A stretch of DNA of 64,000 nt from NCBI GenBank assembly GCA_910575505.1, contig CAJTFK010000003.1, positions 124,001-188,000 on the forward strand. Direction: 5' to 3'. Shown here piece after piece: positions 7,210 to 15,354 of the stretch. Each line of letters starts with the position of its first letter. The first letter of the stretch is position 1. Below the pieces are notes generated by a model that saw nothing but the letters and a program-made list of their open reading frames with translations, was not told where the DNA came from and did no database searches. Both the position numbers and the translations under genes were made by a program. The DNA comes from Oscillospiraceae bacterium (GTDB taxonomy: Bacteria > Bacillota > Clostridia > Oscillospirales > Oscillospiraceae).

Positions 7210-8250
7210 TCAGTCTTTGGGTTGTTTGTCATCCGGTTTTTTTGCGTCTTCCTGATTCGCGTCTTCCCTCTTCTTCCGGCCCAGGGAGAACCCCCGCCGC
7301 TCCCTATTCGGGAAGGGCCCGGCCTGCCGCTCTGCCCGGCGGCGGACGGCCTTTGCGGCCAGCAGCACGATTCCGGCCAGAATCACCAGCCAGATCCAGT
7401 TATAGGCCGCGAAAATGGACAGCTCCTGGAGGAAGTCGCCGAAGTTGACCAGTCCCCCGGAGAAGGCGGCGCTCAGGCGGGCGGAAAAGCTGGGGGGCGT
7501 GGTCTCCACGTCGGAGAGCCGGGCCACCTCCCGGAGCTGAATCTGAATGGTGGAGAAATCCACCAGGGCGTCGTAATGGCGGAGAGAGCCGGTGAGCTGC
7601 TCAATCTGATACTCCGTTTCGGCAATGGCGGACTCGATGGTGATGATGTCCTCCATGTTCTCCGCCCTGGCCAGCAGAGCCTGAAGCCGCTCCATTTTGG
7701 TCCGCTGGGTGGTAAGGCGGCTTTCAAGGTCGTAATACGCTTCACTGATGTTTTCGCTGCTCTTCTCCTGCCAGGTGACATGGGCGATGTCCCCCACACT
7801 CTTCAGGAAAAGGGTGAACCGGGCGGCGGGAATCCGGGCGGTGTAGCTCCCGCTTCGGTAGCCGTCGCCGTAGCTGTGGACGGAGGCGTACTCCAGATAG
7901 CCCCCCGTCTGCTCCACCAGGGTTTCCAAATCGGCGGCGCAGGTATCGAACTCCATGGTCTGGGCCTCGATGCTGGCGGAGTAGATCATCTTGGCATTGG
8001 CCAGACGGTCCTCTCCGGCGTTCGTCTCCCCCTCGTCCGGGGGCGCTGCTTCGGGTTCCTGAACCTGGCTGTAAAACAATCCCCCGAAGTCCTCCCCTCC
8101 TCCATAGCCGCCTTCCATCTCGTAGGCAGAGTCCATGGAGCCGGAAGGACTGGCGGCCGCGGTGTCTCCTTTGGCGCTTCCTCCGCAGGCGGTGAGGGTC
8201 AGGGCGGCCAGCAGGGCCGCCAGGGCCAGGGCTCCAAATTTCCTGTTCAT
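7210..8250 (-). CDS. DUF4349 domain lipoprotein
   Basis: 346 residues when started at the ATG at 8250, which follows GGGAGG at 8-base spacing and yields a lipoprotein signal MNRKFGALALAALLAALTLTAC (lipobox LTAC). After a low-complexity linker comes the DUF4349 region: YSASIEAQTMEFDTCAADLETLV, a coiled-coil part with MERLQALLARAENMEDIITIESAIAETEYQIEQL in pieces, then a hydrophobic helix near the C-terminus (WIWLVILAGIVLLAAKAV) and a very basic tail. Family members are cell-envelope proteins of unknown function; an upstream ATG at 8286 is disfavoured. Confidence 0.88.
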   Translation of the reverse strand: MNRKFGALALAALLAALTLTACGGSAKGDTAAASPSGSMDSAYEMEGGYGGGEDFGGLFYSQVQEPEAAPPDEGETNAGEDRLANAKMIYSASIEAQTMEFDTCAADLETLVEQTGGYLEYASVHSYGDGYRSGSYTARIPAARFTLFLKSVGDIAHVTWQEKSSENISEAYYDLESRLTTQRTKMERLQALLARAENMEDIITIESAIAETEYQIEQLTGSLRHYDALVDFSTIQIQLREVARLSDVETTPPSFSARLSAAFSGGLVNFGDFLQELSIFAAYNWIWLVILAGIVLLAAKAVRRRAERQAGPFPNRERRGFSLGRKKREDANQEDAKKPDDKQPKD

Positions 8251-8565
8251 CCTTTCATCCTCCCGTTCCGTCTTCCAATCGCTCAATTGCTTCTTCTAAT
8301 TTCATTTTCTCGAGCTTTCGATCTTCGTCTCTACAGAGTAAGACGGTTTTTCCAGCCAAAAGGTTCCGGAGCATTGAAATTTTGTGACGGCCCCCGGACA
8401 AAACAGGACCGCCCGGGGATTCCGGACGGTCCTGGGTTCCATGCGGCTGCCTCCGAACCGAAACGACGGAAGTCATATGCGCCATGCGTTGCGGCTGCCG
8501 CCCCTTGCGGCGGCAAGCCAAACGGCCTCAATCAAATATTATGATTCCCGCATTCGGGAATTCTG
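8251..8565. other. Intergenic stretch between DUF4349 and HExxH protein genes
   Basis: Contains the terminator at 8400-8434 and presumably the DUF4349 promoter. A minus frame at 8255-8521 gives no recognisable protein and overlaps the terminator, so it is not called. Confidence 0.5.
8400..8434 (-). terminator. Intrinsic terminator downstream of the HExxH protein gene
   Basis: Arms CAGGACCG and CGGTCCTG, extended by CCCGGG/CCGG pairs, with loop GATT; on the minus strand a T-run follows (AAAA at 8400-8403 on plus). About 130 bases after the stop of the gene ending at 8566. Confidence 0.75.
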
Positions 8566-9501
8566 TCAGGCCACCGCCGAGAAGGGCGTACGGGTCTTTT
8601 CCTCTTCCCTGCTCTGCCGGGCCAGGTCCTGCCGGGCGGCGTTGTCCGTGTCCGCCTTGGTGACGGTGCGGGTGGTGCCGCCGGAGACAAAGGACTCCCC
8701 GCACTCCGGGCAGATTTCCGTGTGCATGGTCACCGTCTGGCTGACCACCTTCCGGTCCTCCCGCTCCGCCTTGGCCTGCTCCCGGTAGACATGTTCCATC
8801 TCGTGGCCCCGGACGGCGGAGGCCGCCTGCTCCGGCGCGATATTGGTGGGCGTCTTGAAGGAAACACCGGGGTCGTCGGACCCGTCCTGATATTTCCGTT
8901 CCTTGCAGGTCTGGCACTCGCCTTCCTCCAGAGCCTTCTGCGCGCCCTGGACGCCGCCGGCTTCGGACCCGTTCTCAGCGCGCTCCGCCGCCTGCTTTTC
9001 CACCCCCAGGTTTTCTGCACCCAGTTTTTCCGCTCCTGGCTTCTGTGCCTCAGGCAGGTCCGCCGCCCCCTGGGCAGGCGGGTCCTGCTTCAAAATGCCG
9101 CCGGCCCGGGTCAGATCGTTCCGGGCCAGGGCGTCCTCCGCCCTGGAGAGACGGCCCTCCAGCGCCGCCAGCTCCGGGCCCCGGACGGCGTCTCCGCCGT
9201 TCTCCGCGAACCGGCCCTCCGGCGTCACGTCGCCGTACTGTATCCGCATCCGGCCCGCCATGGCGGCGGGGTCGTTTTCCATACGGCTCAGCAGCGCCGG
9301 AATAGAGGCCTCATCCGCCGACACCCTCCGGACCGGGCTGACCGGCTGGACCGGCGTCTCGGGAGAGGCCGACCGCCGCACGGCCCATGCGCTGCCGTCC
9401 TGGGCGGTCCGGGCCTGCCGGGTCTGCTCCGCCTGCTGCTGACGGGTATAGAGAGAAACCGCGTAGGGGCTGTATCCCGCCCCGGAAATCGCTCCAACCA
9501 T
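8566..9501 (-). CDS. Putative metalloprotease-like protein with HExxH and zinc-ribbon motifs (SprA-related type)
   Basis: 311 residues from the ATG at 9501 (GAGGTG 8 bases upstream). The first 170 residues are low-complexity and rich in Ala, Glu and Gln. The C-terminal domain starts with CQTC (about 196-199), then KERKYQDGSDD, the zincin-type motif HEMEH (H233, E234, H237), and a second pair CPEC (about 264-267) before GGTTRTVTK. This layout matches bacterial proteins annotated as SprA-related or CJM1_0395-type putative metalloproteases (family recall). No signal peptide, so likely cytosolic or released otherwise. Monocistronic. Confidence 0.65.
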   Translation of the reverse strand: MVGAISGAGYSPYAVSLYTRQQQAEQTRQARTAQDGSAWAVRRSASPETPVQPVSPVRRVSADEASIPALLSRMENDPAAMAGRMRIQYGDVTPEGRFAENGGDAVRGPELAALEGRLSRAEDALARNDLTRAGGILKQDPPAQGAADLPEAQKPGAEKLGAENLGVEKQAAERAENGSEAGGVQGAQKALEEGECQTCKERKYQDGSDDPGVSFKTPTNIAPEQAASAVRGHEMEHVYREQAKAEREDRKVVSQTVTMHTEICPECGESFVSGGTTRTVTKADTDNAARQDLARQSREEEKTRTPFSAVA

Positions 9502-9574
9502 ATCAAACACCTCGCTGACCGTATGATTTGGCCCGCGCCGGACGGCGGCGGGCGGCAATTGCTGTTACAGGGTC

Positions 9575-9603
9575 ATTATACCAGAAGCCCGGCGCAATGG
9601 CAA
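9575..9603 (-). promoter_or_regulatory. Promoter of the HExxH protein gene
   Basis: On the minus strand TTGCCA (9603-9598), a 17-base spacer, TATAAT (9580-9575). The -10 box lies about 75 bases before the chosen start at 9501. Confidence 0.65.
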
Positions 9604-9609
9604 GAGCAT

Positions 9610-9736
9610 TTTGCCCGCGGGCAGGGTCCGTTCCCACAGTTTATAACAGGACCATGATGCAGGGGCCGCCGCCCTCGGCGGCCTGCCGATACAAGGCCCG
9701 GGCCTCATATCGGGCCGCCCGGGAGGGCGGCCCCTA
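9610..9736 (-). repeat. Dispersed GC-rich palindromic repeat (family 3), copy a
   Basis: Carries, in reverse, the family marks: a TATAAACTG segment with GGAACGGACCCTGCCC, and paired blocks CAGGGGCCGCC and GGGCGGCCCCTAC. Similar combinations recur at 9775-9885, 10734-10800, 30330-30470, 53690-53730, 59330-59445 and 62945-63055. Non-coding. Confidence 0.55.
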
Positions 9737-9774
9737 CAAAATAAAATCTGACCATCAGACCTTCCCTTGTCCGC

Positions 9775-9885
9775 CGGAAGTGTCTGTTCAGGCATTTTAT
9801 CAGGGGGAAGTGGTGCAGGGGGCAAACCTTACACCCACAGTAACGCCTGTAGGGGCGGGCCTCTGTGCCCGCCCGTTCCGGAAGA
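9775..9885 (-). repeat. Dispersed GC-rich palindromic repeat (family 3), copy b
   Basis: Includes TGTAGGGGCGGGCCTCTGTG followed by CCCGCCCG, a strong hairpin, and, in reverse, CCCCTGATAAAATGCCTGAA, the second mark of this family. Lies between two minus-strand genes. Confidence 0.6.
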
Positions 9886-9938
9886 GCCAGGCCGCCGGGA
9901 GCCTGTCCCGGAGGACCGCCCGGTCAATCCGGCGCAGT

Positions 9939-10128
9939 TATAGTCAAACAAGTTGAAAAGAATCAACCGATTCTTTTCAACCCTGCGGCGAAACTTCGCC
10001 GCAGAGGGCCGCATTGGCGGCCCTGATTTAGACTTCATAGAGAATCAAGCGTGTTTCACTCGCCAGCGGGCCATGGCCCCGCTGGTTGAAAACGTGCAAT
10101 TTGCACGTTTTTAACTTGATTCACTATA
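9939..10128. mobile_element. MITE-like dispersed element, family 1, copy 2
   Basis: 190 bp, ends TATAGTCAAACAAGTTGAAA and (inverted) TATAGTGAATCAAGTTAAAA, in opposite orientation to the copy at 3386-3574. Internal hairpins: GAAAAGAATC/GATTCTTTTC, CTGCGGCGAA/TTCGCCGCAG, CAGCGGG/CCCGCTG and CGTGCAA/TTGCACG. The right end overlaps the 3' end of the TudS-like gene and provides its TAG stop codon (10124-10126). Confidence 0.82.
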
Positions 10129-10657
10129 TAAGCGGCCGCAGCCGTTCCGTAACCGGGCCGCTTCCCGTCAGGCCAATCATGGGAACGGATATCCGGTTTT
10201 CGGAGAGCATCCGGGAAAGCTCCTCCATAAACAGCCCCATTCCTTCGACTTCCTCATTGCGGTCCGACGTGGTGTCTACGCCGCAGCTCGGAGAGCGGTT
10301 TGCTCCGATGATTCCAAGGATTTCAAATCCGAACCGATGGTATTCCAATATCTGCCGCACCACACCGCCGGCCAGCAGGGTTAACTGATCGGCCTTTTCC
10401 TGTTTCAGCGCCGCACGAATCCGTGTGTTTTCGACCGCCACCGGGCTGCCGGCTCCGTCGGCGTTTCCCCGGTCCAGGCCCAGACAGCACAGCTCCGGGC
10501 AGGGCATTTGAACCATGCCGATGTTGGCGTTCATCAAGCATTCGACCAGCTCCCTGCATACAGCCGGACAAACCGCCGTGCCATCGGAAATGGAATTCTG
10601 GTTCAGGAAGCAATGGGCGATGAACACAATTTTTTTGCTTCTCCCGTCACAAAACAT
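10124..10657 (-). CDS. CD3072-type TudS-related putative desulfidase
   Basis: 177 residues from ATG 10657, preceded by AAAGGAGGCCCTT. Cysteine motifs typical of the TudS/DUF523 neighbourhood are visible: HCFLNQNS near residue 16, MPCPELCCLG near 55, and GANRSPSCGV near 122. TudS enzymes hold a [4Fe-4S] cluster and desulfurate thiouracil; the CD3072 branch is only putatively similar. The stop codon lies inside a MITE terminus, so the last residues may be element-derived. Not in an operon. Confidence 0.78.
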   Translation of the reverse strand: MFCDGRSKKIVFIAHCFLNQNSISDGTAVCPAVCRELVECLMNANIGMVQMPCPELCCLGLDRGNADGAGSPVAVENTRIRAALKQEKADQLTLLAGGVVRQILEYHRFGFEILGIIGANRSPSCGVDTTSDRNEEVEGMGLFMEELSRMLSENRISVPMIGLTGSGPVTERLRPLI

Positions 10658-10733
10658 AAGGGCCTCCTTTTCAGCCGCAGTCTGACAGGCTGATGAGATC
10701 ACAGCCCTGCCGTTCTATCAATATCGCCTTTGC

Positions 10734-10800
10734 GGGCATGTCCGTTTCCGCAGTTTATCAGGAGGACGGGGTGAGCGGGCTCCGCCTGTTTGGAAATTAT
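10734..10800 (-). repeat. Dispersed GC-rich repeat (family 3), copy c (partial)
   Basis: Holds in reverse the family mark CCTGATAAACTGCGGAAACG followed by GACATGCCC, and GCGGGCTCCGCC as a hairpin. Shorter than other copies. Lies between the TudS-like and NUDIX genes. Confidence 0.5.
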
Positions 10801-10826
10801 CAGCGGAGCCGGGGCCCGGCAGGCCG

Positions 10827-11447
10827 CTAATCCAGCAGAGTGGTCCACTGCTCCGCCGCCCGGGCCCGAAAGCACAGCTCCACCTGCTCCCTGGTGTTCT
10901 TTTCCTCCGCCAGGGGCGGCAGGTCCTCCAGGGAGAACCAGCCCCGCTCCACCGTCTCCAGATTGGGGCGGAAGCTACCGCCCAGAGGCGTGCAGAGAAT
11001 GAAAATCTTGCACACCTTACAGGCGTAAACCGGGCGGTTGTGCTTCTCCCGGTCCTGTACGGCAATGACCAGCTCCGCCGTCACCTCCAGGCCCGCCTCC
11101 TCCCATACCTCCTTGACGGCGCTCTCCCTGACGGACAAATCCACATCCACCCAGCCCCCCGGCAGGGACCAGCGCCCGTCCCGCTCCTTCACCAGCAGTA
11201 TCCTCCCCTCCCGAAAGACCGCCGCCCGGGTGTCCAGCTTGGGAGTCTGATAGCCGGTCTCGCAGCAGAAGAGGTCCCGGACCTTCTCCAGGGGAATCTC
11301 CGTCTGGAGGCTGAGCATCTCGGCGGCGATGGAACGGATCCGCTCATACCGCTGGCGGTCGAAGGGGTCCCTGCCGTAATAGAGGCCGGCCTGGGCGATG
11401 CTTTGCAGCTCCACCGCCCATTTCAGCCACGCACCATCCCGTTCCAT
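10827..11447 (-). CDS. NUDIX hydrolase (YjhB-like, with N-terminal helical domain)
   Basis: 206 residues from ATG 11447 (AAAGGAGCGGAGAC upstream). An N-terminal helical domain (about 1-60) of the Nudix_N type is followed by the Nudix fold: LPGGWVDVDLSVRESAVKEV then WEEAGLEV, a Nudix box in which the usual first Glu is replaced, as in the YjhB group. Members hydrolyse nucleoside-diphosphate compounds; the substrate is unknown. A longer open frame reaches 11687 but its extra 80 residues are the reverse strand of a dispersed element, so they are not coding. Confidence 0.88.
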   Translation of the reverse strand: MERDGAWLKWAVELQSIAQAGLYYGRDPFDRQRYERIRSIAAEMLSLQTEIPLEKVRDLFCCETGYQTPKLDTRAAVFREGRILLVKERDGRWSLPGGWVDVDLSVRESAVKEVWEEAGLEVTAELVIAVQDREKHNRPVYACKVCKIFILCTPLGGSFRPNLETVERGWFSLEDLPPLAEEKNTREQVELCFRARAAEQWTTLLD

Positions 11448-11480
11448 GTCTCCGCTCCTTTCTCCCGCTCTGTATGAACC

Positions 11481-11631
11481 TGTATTCACAACCGCTGAAC
11501 ACGGTCTGAACAGGCTTTTTCCTGCCATACCGTGTCGGTTGCCCTTGCAGCCCTTCAGGATTGCCGCGGAAAATTTCCTTGTTTGACAGAAATCATCCTC
11601 GCCCATCCGGCATCCCCCGGCTATGAATACA
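11481..11631. mobile_element. MITE-like dispersed element, family 2, copy A
   Basis: 151 bp with inverted ends TGTATTCACAACCG and CGGCTATGAATACA. Shares with the copy at 26221-26370 an ordered set of blocks: CATACCG.GTCG, CTCCTTGTCCGAC-like TTCCTTGTTTGAC, and CCCATCCGGC followed by CGGCTATGAATACA. No coding capacity. It sits upstream of the NUDIX gene. Confidence 0.75.
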
Positions 11632-11785
11632 GATTTTATATCCCGAGACACCTTTCCCGGCCCTTCCGGCAGACCGTGGGAGCACACAGCCCGCCGCCGC
11701 GGAAAAGCCGCCCGGCGGCTTTGAATGCGCCGTTCAAGGGGAGGACCCGGACCGCCGGGGATTTGGCGGTCCGGGTCCTGTCCGG
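11632..11785. other. Intergenic, with strong hairpin at 11742-11779
   Basis: Arms AGGACCCGGACCGCC (11742-11756) and GGCGGTCCGGGTCCT (11765-11779) form a perfect 15-bp stem with an 8-base loop just after the bactofilin stop. There is no T-run on either side, so it may be an RNA-stabilising 3' hairpin rather than a classical terminator. Confidence 0.65.
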
Positions 11786-12280
11786 TCAGTCTGTTTTCTC
11801 CTCCGTGTCCGCGGTCCGGACAGTCGGTCCGTGACGGGGCGTCTTTTCTCCGATTTCCTCCGCCTTTACCATAGTGGTCCGTCCGTTCAGACAGCCGCCG
11901 TTTTCGATGACAAAGGAAACTGTTGTGACGTCCCCCTGAATGGTGCCGGTGCGCTCCAGCTGCAAGTGGTCCCGGCAGTTGACGCTGCCCTCCACATTTC
12001 CGGCCACTCGGATTACGTCCGCCTCCACAGGGCCCTTTACGCGGCCGGTGTCTGTGACGATTACGTAGCCCTTCAGGCAGACCTCGCCCTCCACGGTCCC
12101 CTCGATCTGCACCACGCCCTCGCCGCTGAGGCGGCCGGTCAGGGTGATATCCTTGGCAATGACCGTGTTATCCCGGGGCTCGGGGAGCTCGGGCAGGTCG
12201 CCGTGCTGTTCCTCCCGCGTATCTGCGGGCTGCGGGTCCACCTGGGGCGCCGCTTTCAACTGTCCTCCAAAAAAAGCCAT
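11786..12280 (-). CDS. Bactofilin family polymer-forming cytoskeletal protein
   Basis: 164 residues from ATG 12280, after GAGGTGG. Residues about 40-130 form a bactofilin (DUF583) beta-helix: NTVIAKDITLTGRLSGEG, VQIEGTVEGEV, GRVKGPVEADVIRVAGNVEG, TGTIQGDVTT, with the regular Gly spacing of the fold. Disordered acidic ends flank it, as usual. Bactofilins self-assemble into non-polar filaments linked to envelope and cell-shape functions. A GTG start three codons upstream is possible but sits inside the ribosome site. Confidence 0.9.
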   Translation of the reverse strand: MAFFGGQLKAAPQVDPQPADTREEQHGDLPELPEPRDNTVIAKDITLTGRLSGEGVVQIEGTVEGEVCLKGYVIVTDTGRVKGPVEADVIRVAGNVEGSVNCRDHLQLERTGTIQGDVTTVSFVIENGGCLNGRTTMVKAEEIGEKTPRHGPTVRTADTEEKTD

Positions 12281-12313
12281 TCGTTCCACCTCGTTTGCCA
12301 GAATATAATCAGT

Positions 12314-13480
12314 TTACCATAAGCGGCGGCGTTTTACAAGTATGGATATTACCCCGGGCCGCCTGAATATGACAAACCGGCCCCGCCGCCTGTTCTGCGA
12401 TGAAGCCCGCAGAATTTTGCGGACCCCCACAGTGAGCATAGGCAGGGCGTAGAGAACCAGGAAGACCCGGCCCGCCGCGCCATAGCCCCGTTCCACCAGA
12501 TTCCCCAGCCCCAGGGCAGAGACCCGCAGACCGGCGGCGGCCAGCCCCAGGGCGGCCGGCAGGCGGACCAGGGCCCCGTTCCCCCTCCAGGCTGCCTCAG
12601 CCCGGTCCGCCGCCGCCTTGATGAAACCGGCGGCGGTCTCAATCAGCGTACCGAACAGAACCACTTCAAAGAGCGCCCGCAGCCACCCCATATCCAGCAT
12701 GCGGAACATGACGGCGACAGGCGCCTCCGCCTCCAGAACGGCCTCCAGCCCGCAGCCCATGGCCAGCAGCAGAAATACACCGGGCAGAATGGCCAGCAGC
12801 CCCGCCAGAAGGCCGCAGGCCGCCGCCTCCCTCCGGCTTTCGACGTCCCGGACGCTGTAAAGCACAAGCGGAACCATCACCAGATTATAGGCGGCGTACC
12901 GCAGTCCGCTGCCCAGCCAGCCGGGAGCCGCGGCCCACCGGGTCAGCTCTCCGCAAACCGCGCCGCCGAAGCGCCGGAACACCGCCAGCAGAAACAGCAG
13001 GTATACGGCGTAGAGCACATAGGACCACAGCGACAGCGCCCGTTCCACCGCCTCCGTGCCCCGGAGCACCAGCCAGACGGCGCAGCCGGACACCAGGACC
13101 CCGCCGGTCCAGGGGGGCAGTCCCGCCAGGGCGGCCATGGTTCCGGCGGTGGCGTCCGCCACCCCCAGCACCAGCAGCGTCATGGCAAAGCAGCACAGGT
13201 CATACCAGACCCCCCACCTCCCCAGCAGCGCCCGCATCAGGGAGCCATAGTCCCAGGTCCGGAACACCCGGGCAAACTCAAAGGTCACAGCGCAGACCAG
13301 GCTCCACAGCGCCGCCGCCGCTCCCATGCCCAGCAGGCCGCCCCACAGGCCGTATCTGCCGAAATACCGGGCAATCTCCGCCCCGGTGCCGTAGCCGCCC
13401 CCCACCAGAAGGGACTGAAACATCAGTCCGGGCACCAGCAGCCGGGTCCACCGCCGTATTTTCCCTTTTTCCGCCAACAC
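12314..13480 (-). CDS. YkvI-like integral membrane protein (LeuT/APC-type fold)
   Basis: 388 residues from GTG 13480, after AAAAGGGG. About ten hydrophobic helices; the first (LLVPGLMFQSLLVGGGYGTG) has the unwound GG.GTG pattern of transporter helix 1, followed by EIARYFGRYGLWGG. It matches the YkvI group of uncharacterised membrane proteins related to amino-acid transporters. The frame stays open to 13621 but the additional 47 residues have no ribosome site. Substrate unknown. Convergent with nothing; upstream lies a 316-base gap. Confidence 0.8.
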   Translation of the reverse strand: MLAEKGKIRRWTRLLVPGLMFQSLLVGGGYGTGAEIARYFGRYGLWGGLLGMGAAAALWSLVCAVTFEFARVFRTWDYGSLMRALLGRWGVWYDLCCFAMTLLVLGVADATAGTMAALAGLPPWTGGVLVSGCAVWLVLRGTEAVERALSLWSYVLYAVYLLFLLAVFRRFGGAVCGELTRWAAAPGWLGSGLRYAAYNLVMVPLVLYSVRDVESRREAAACGLLAGLLAILPGVFLLLAMGCGLEAVLEAEAPVAVMFRMLDMGWLRALFEVVLFGTLIETAAGFIKAAADRAEAAWRGNGALVRLPAALGLAAAGLRVSALGLGNLVERGYGAAGRVFLVLYALPMLTVGVRKILRASSQNRRRGRFVIFRRPGVISILVKRRRLW

Positions 13481-13796
13481 ATCAGCCCCTTTTCTCTCGT
13501 CCTGGTTCAGTATAGAGGGCGGAGGGCGAAAAAATGCCCCCTTTCTCCGGGAAGAAAGGAGAGAGAACGTCAAAACCCCCTGTTCCCCCTGTGCGCTGTC
13601 CGATGACTCCGTCAATTTCACCCATGCCGCTGCAGCAGACAGCTTGATATGTCAGAATGTGACAAAGGCGTCCAGGAACCGGCTTTCAGCAGCATGCAAG
13701 GCAAACGGAATGAAAAAGTAAAATACTGTCTTTTCATCCGGCGGGAATCGTGTTACAATAAGCGGATGTGAATTTCATAATGAGGGGGAAGCAGAG
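13481..13796. other. Divergent intergenic region (YkvI-like / DUF1846)
   Basis: No gene supported. Contains a candidate plus-strand promoter at 13731-13759 and the leader of the YkvI-like gene. Confidence 0.5.
13731..13759 (+). promoter_or_regulatory. Candidate promoter of the DUF1846 gene
   Basis: TTTTCA (13731-13736), 17-base spacer, TACAAT (13754-13759), 38 bases before the ATG. The -35 box is weak. Confidence 0.5.
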
Positions 13797-15278
13797 ATGA
13801 AAACCGGTTTTGACAATGGAAGCTATGTGGAAACCCAATCCCGCCATATCAGGGAGCGCATCGCCCAGTTCGGCGGCAAACTCTATCTGGAATTCGGCGG
13901 CAAGCTCTTTGACGACCACCACGCCGCCCGGGTGCTGCCCGGCTTCGCACCGGACAGCAAAATCCGGATGCTCACCCAGCTGAAGGAGCAGGCAGAAATC
14001 GTCATTGCCATCAATGCCGCCGACATCGAAAAGAACAAGGTCCGGGGCGACCTGGGCATCACCTATGATGTGGACGTGCTGCGGCTCATCGACGCGTTCC
14101 GCTCCATGGGCCTGCTGGTGGGCAGCGTGGTCATCACCCGCTGGACAGGCCAGTCCGCCGCCGAGGCCTTCCAGCGCCGTCTGGAGGACCTGGGCATCCG
14201 GGTTTACCGGCACTACCCCATTGAGGGCTACCCTCACAACATCCCCCTGATTGTCAGCGACAGCGGCTTTGGCAAAAGCGAGTTCATCGAAACCCGGAGA
14301 CCCCTGGTGGTGGTCACCGGCCCCGGACCCGGCAGCGGAAAAATGGCGGTGTGCCTCTCCCAGCTCTACCATGAATACCGCCGCGGCCATCAGGCGGGCT
14401 ACGCCAAGTTCGAGACCTTCCCCATCTGGAACCTGCCTCTGAACCACCCGGTGAACCTGGCCTATGAGGCGGCCACCGCCGACCTCAACGACGTGAACAT
14501 GATCGACCCCTTCCACCTGGCGGCCTACGGCGAAACCACGGTGAACTACAACCGGGACGTGGAGGTCTTCCCCGTCCTCTCCGCCATCTTCGAGACCATC
14601 ACCGGCGAGAGCCCCTACAAGTCCCCTACGGACATGGGCGTGAACATGGTGGGCAACTGCATCACTGACGACGAAGCCGTCCGGGAGGCCGCCCGGCAGG
14701 AGATTGTCCGCCGGTATTACGACGCCCTCTGCGAGCGCCGCCAGGGCCGGGGCAGCGACGAAACGGTGTACAAGCTGGAGCTTTTGATGAAGCAGGCCAA
14801 AATCGACGCCTCCATCCGGACGGTGGCCTCTGCCGCCCGGGCGGCGGCGGAGGAGACCGGTCTGCCCGCCGCCGCCATCCAGCTGGAGGACGGAAGCATC
14901 GTCACCGGCCGGACCTCCGACCTGATGGGGGCCTCCGCCGGGGCGCTCCTCAACGCCCTGAAGGCCCTGGCGGGCATTGAGAAGGGGGTCCATCTGATTT
15001 CACCGGAGTCCATCCTGCCCATTCAGCGTCTGAAGGTGCAGTATCTGGGCAGCGTCAACCCCCGGCTCCACAGCGACGAAATCCTGATCGCTCTGGCCAC
15101 CAGCGCCAAAGCGGACCCCCTGGCCGCCAGGGCCCTGGACCAGCTGGCCAAACTCCGGGACTGCCAGGCCCACGCCACCGTCATCCTCTCCTCCACGGAC
15201 ATCGGCGTCTACAAAAAGCTGGGCCTGCAAATCACCTGCGAGGCCCAATACGAAACCAAGAAGCTCTATCACCGCTGA
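13797..15278 (+). CDS. DUF1846 family protein
   Basis: 493 residues, the usual family length. It begins MKTGFDNGSYVETQSRHI, a family hallmark, and has a P-loop-like GPGPGSGKMAVCLSQLYHE near residue 180, followed by conserved FETFPIWNLPLNHPVNLAYE in pieces. The structure class is known (nucleotide-binding fold) but the cellular function of DUF1846 is not established. Start follows GAGGGGGAAGCAGAG. Monocistronic, closed by a strong terminator. Confidence 0.93.
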   Translation: MKTGFDNGSYVETQSRHIRERIAQFGGKLYLEFGGKLFDDHHAARVLPGFAPDSKIRMLTQLKEQAEIVIAINAADIEKNKVRGDLGITYDVDVLRLIDAFRSMGLLVGSVVITRWTGQSAAEAFQRRLEDLGIRVYRHYPIEGYPHNIPLIVSDSGFGKSEFIETRRPLVVVTGPGPGSGKMAVCLSQLYHEYRRGHQAGYAKFETFPIWNLPLNHPVNLAYEAATADLNDVNMIDPFHLAAYGETTVNYNRDVEVFPVLSAIFETITGESPYKSPTDMGVNMVGNCITDDEAVREAARQEIVRRYYDALCERRQGRGSDETVYKLELLMKQAKIDASIRTVASAARAAAEETGLPAAAIQLEDGSIVTGRTSDLMGASAGALLNALKALAGIEKGVHLISPESILPIQRLKVQYLGSVNPRLHSDEILIALATSAKADPLAARALDQLAKLRDCQAHATVILSSTDIGVYKKLGLQITCEAQYETKKLYHR

Positions 15279-15288
15279 GAAAACCGGA

Positions 15289-15325
15289 ACGGCCCCGGAC
15301 CTGTCACAGGTCCGGGGCCGTTTTC
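15289..15325 (+). terminator. Bidirectional intrinsic terminator between DUF1846 and pepD
   Basis: 15-bp perfect stem ACGGCCCCGGACCTG / CAGGTCCGGGGCCGT with loop TCA and T-run TTTT. Both converging genes end within 80 bases, so it can serve both. Confidence 0.9.
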
Positions 15326-15354
15326 AGTCTGCATGGCGGGCTTTCCCGCCGGTC

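Noticed and set aside
11448-11687. 80-residue N-terminal extension of the NUDIX protein
   Set aside because: Translated from a dispersed family 2 element; a good ribosome site precedes ATG 11447.
13481-13621. 47-residue extension of the YkvI-like protein
   Set aside because: Polar, without ribosome site; GTG 13480 with AAAAGGGG precedes the first helix.
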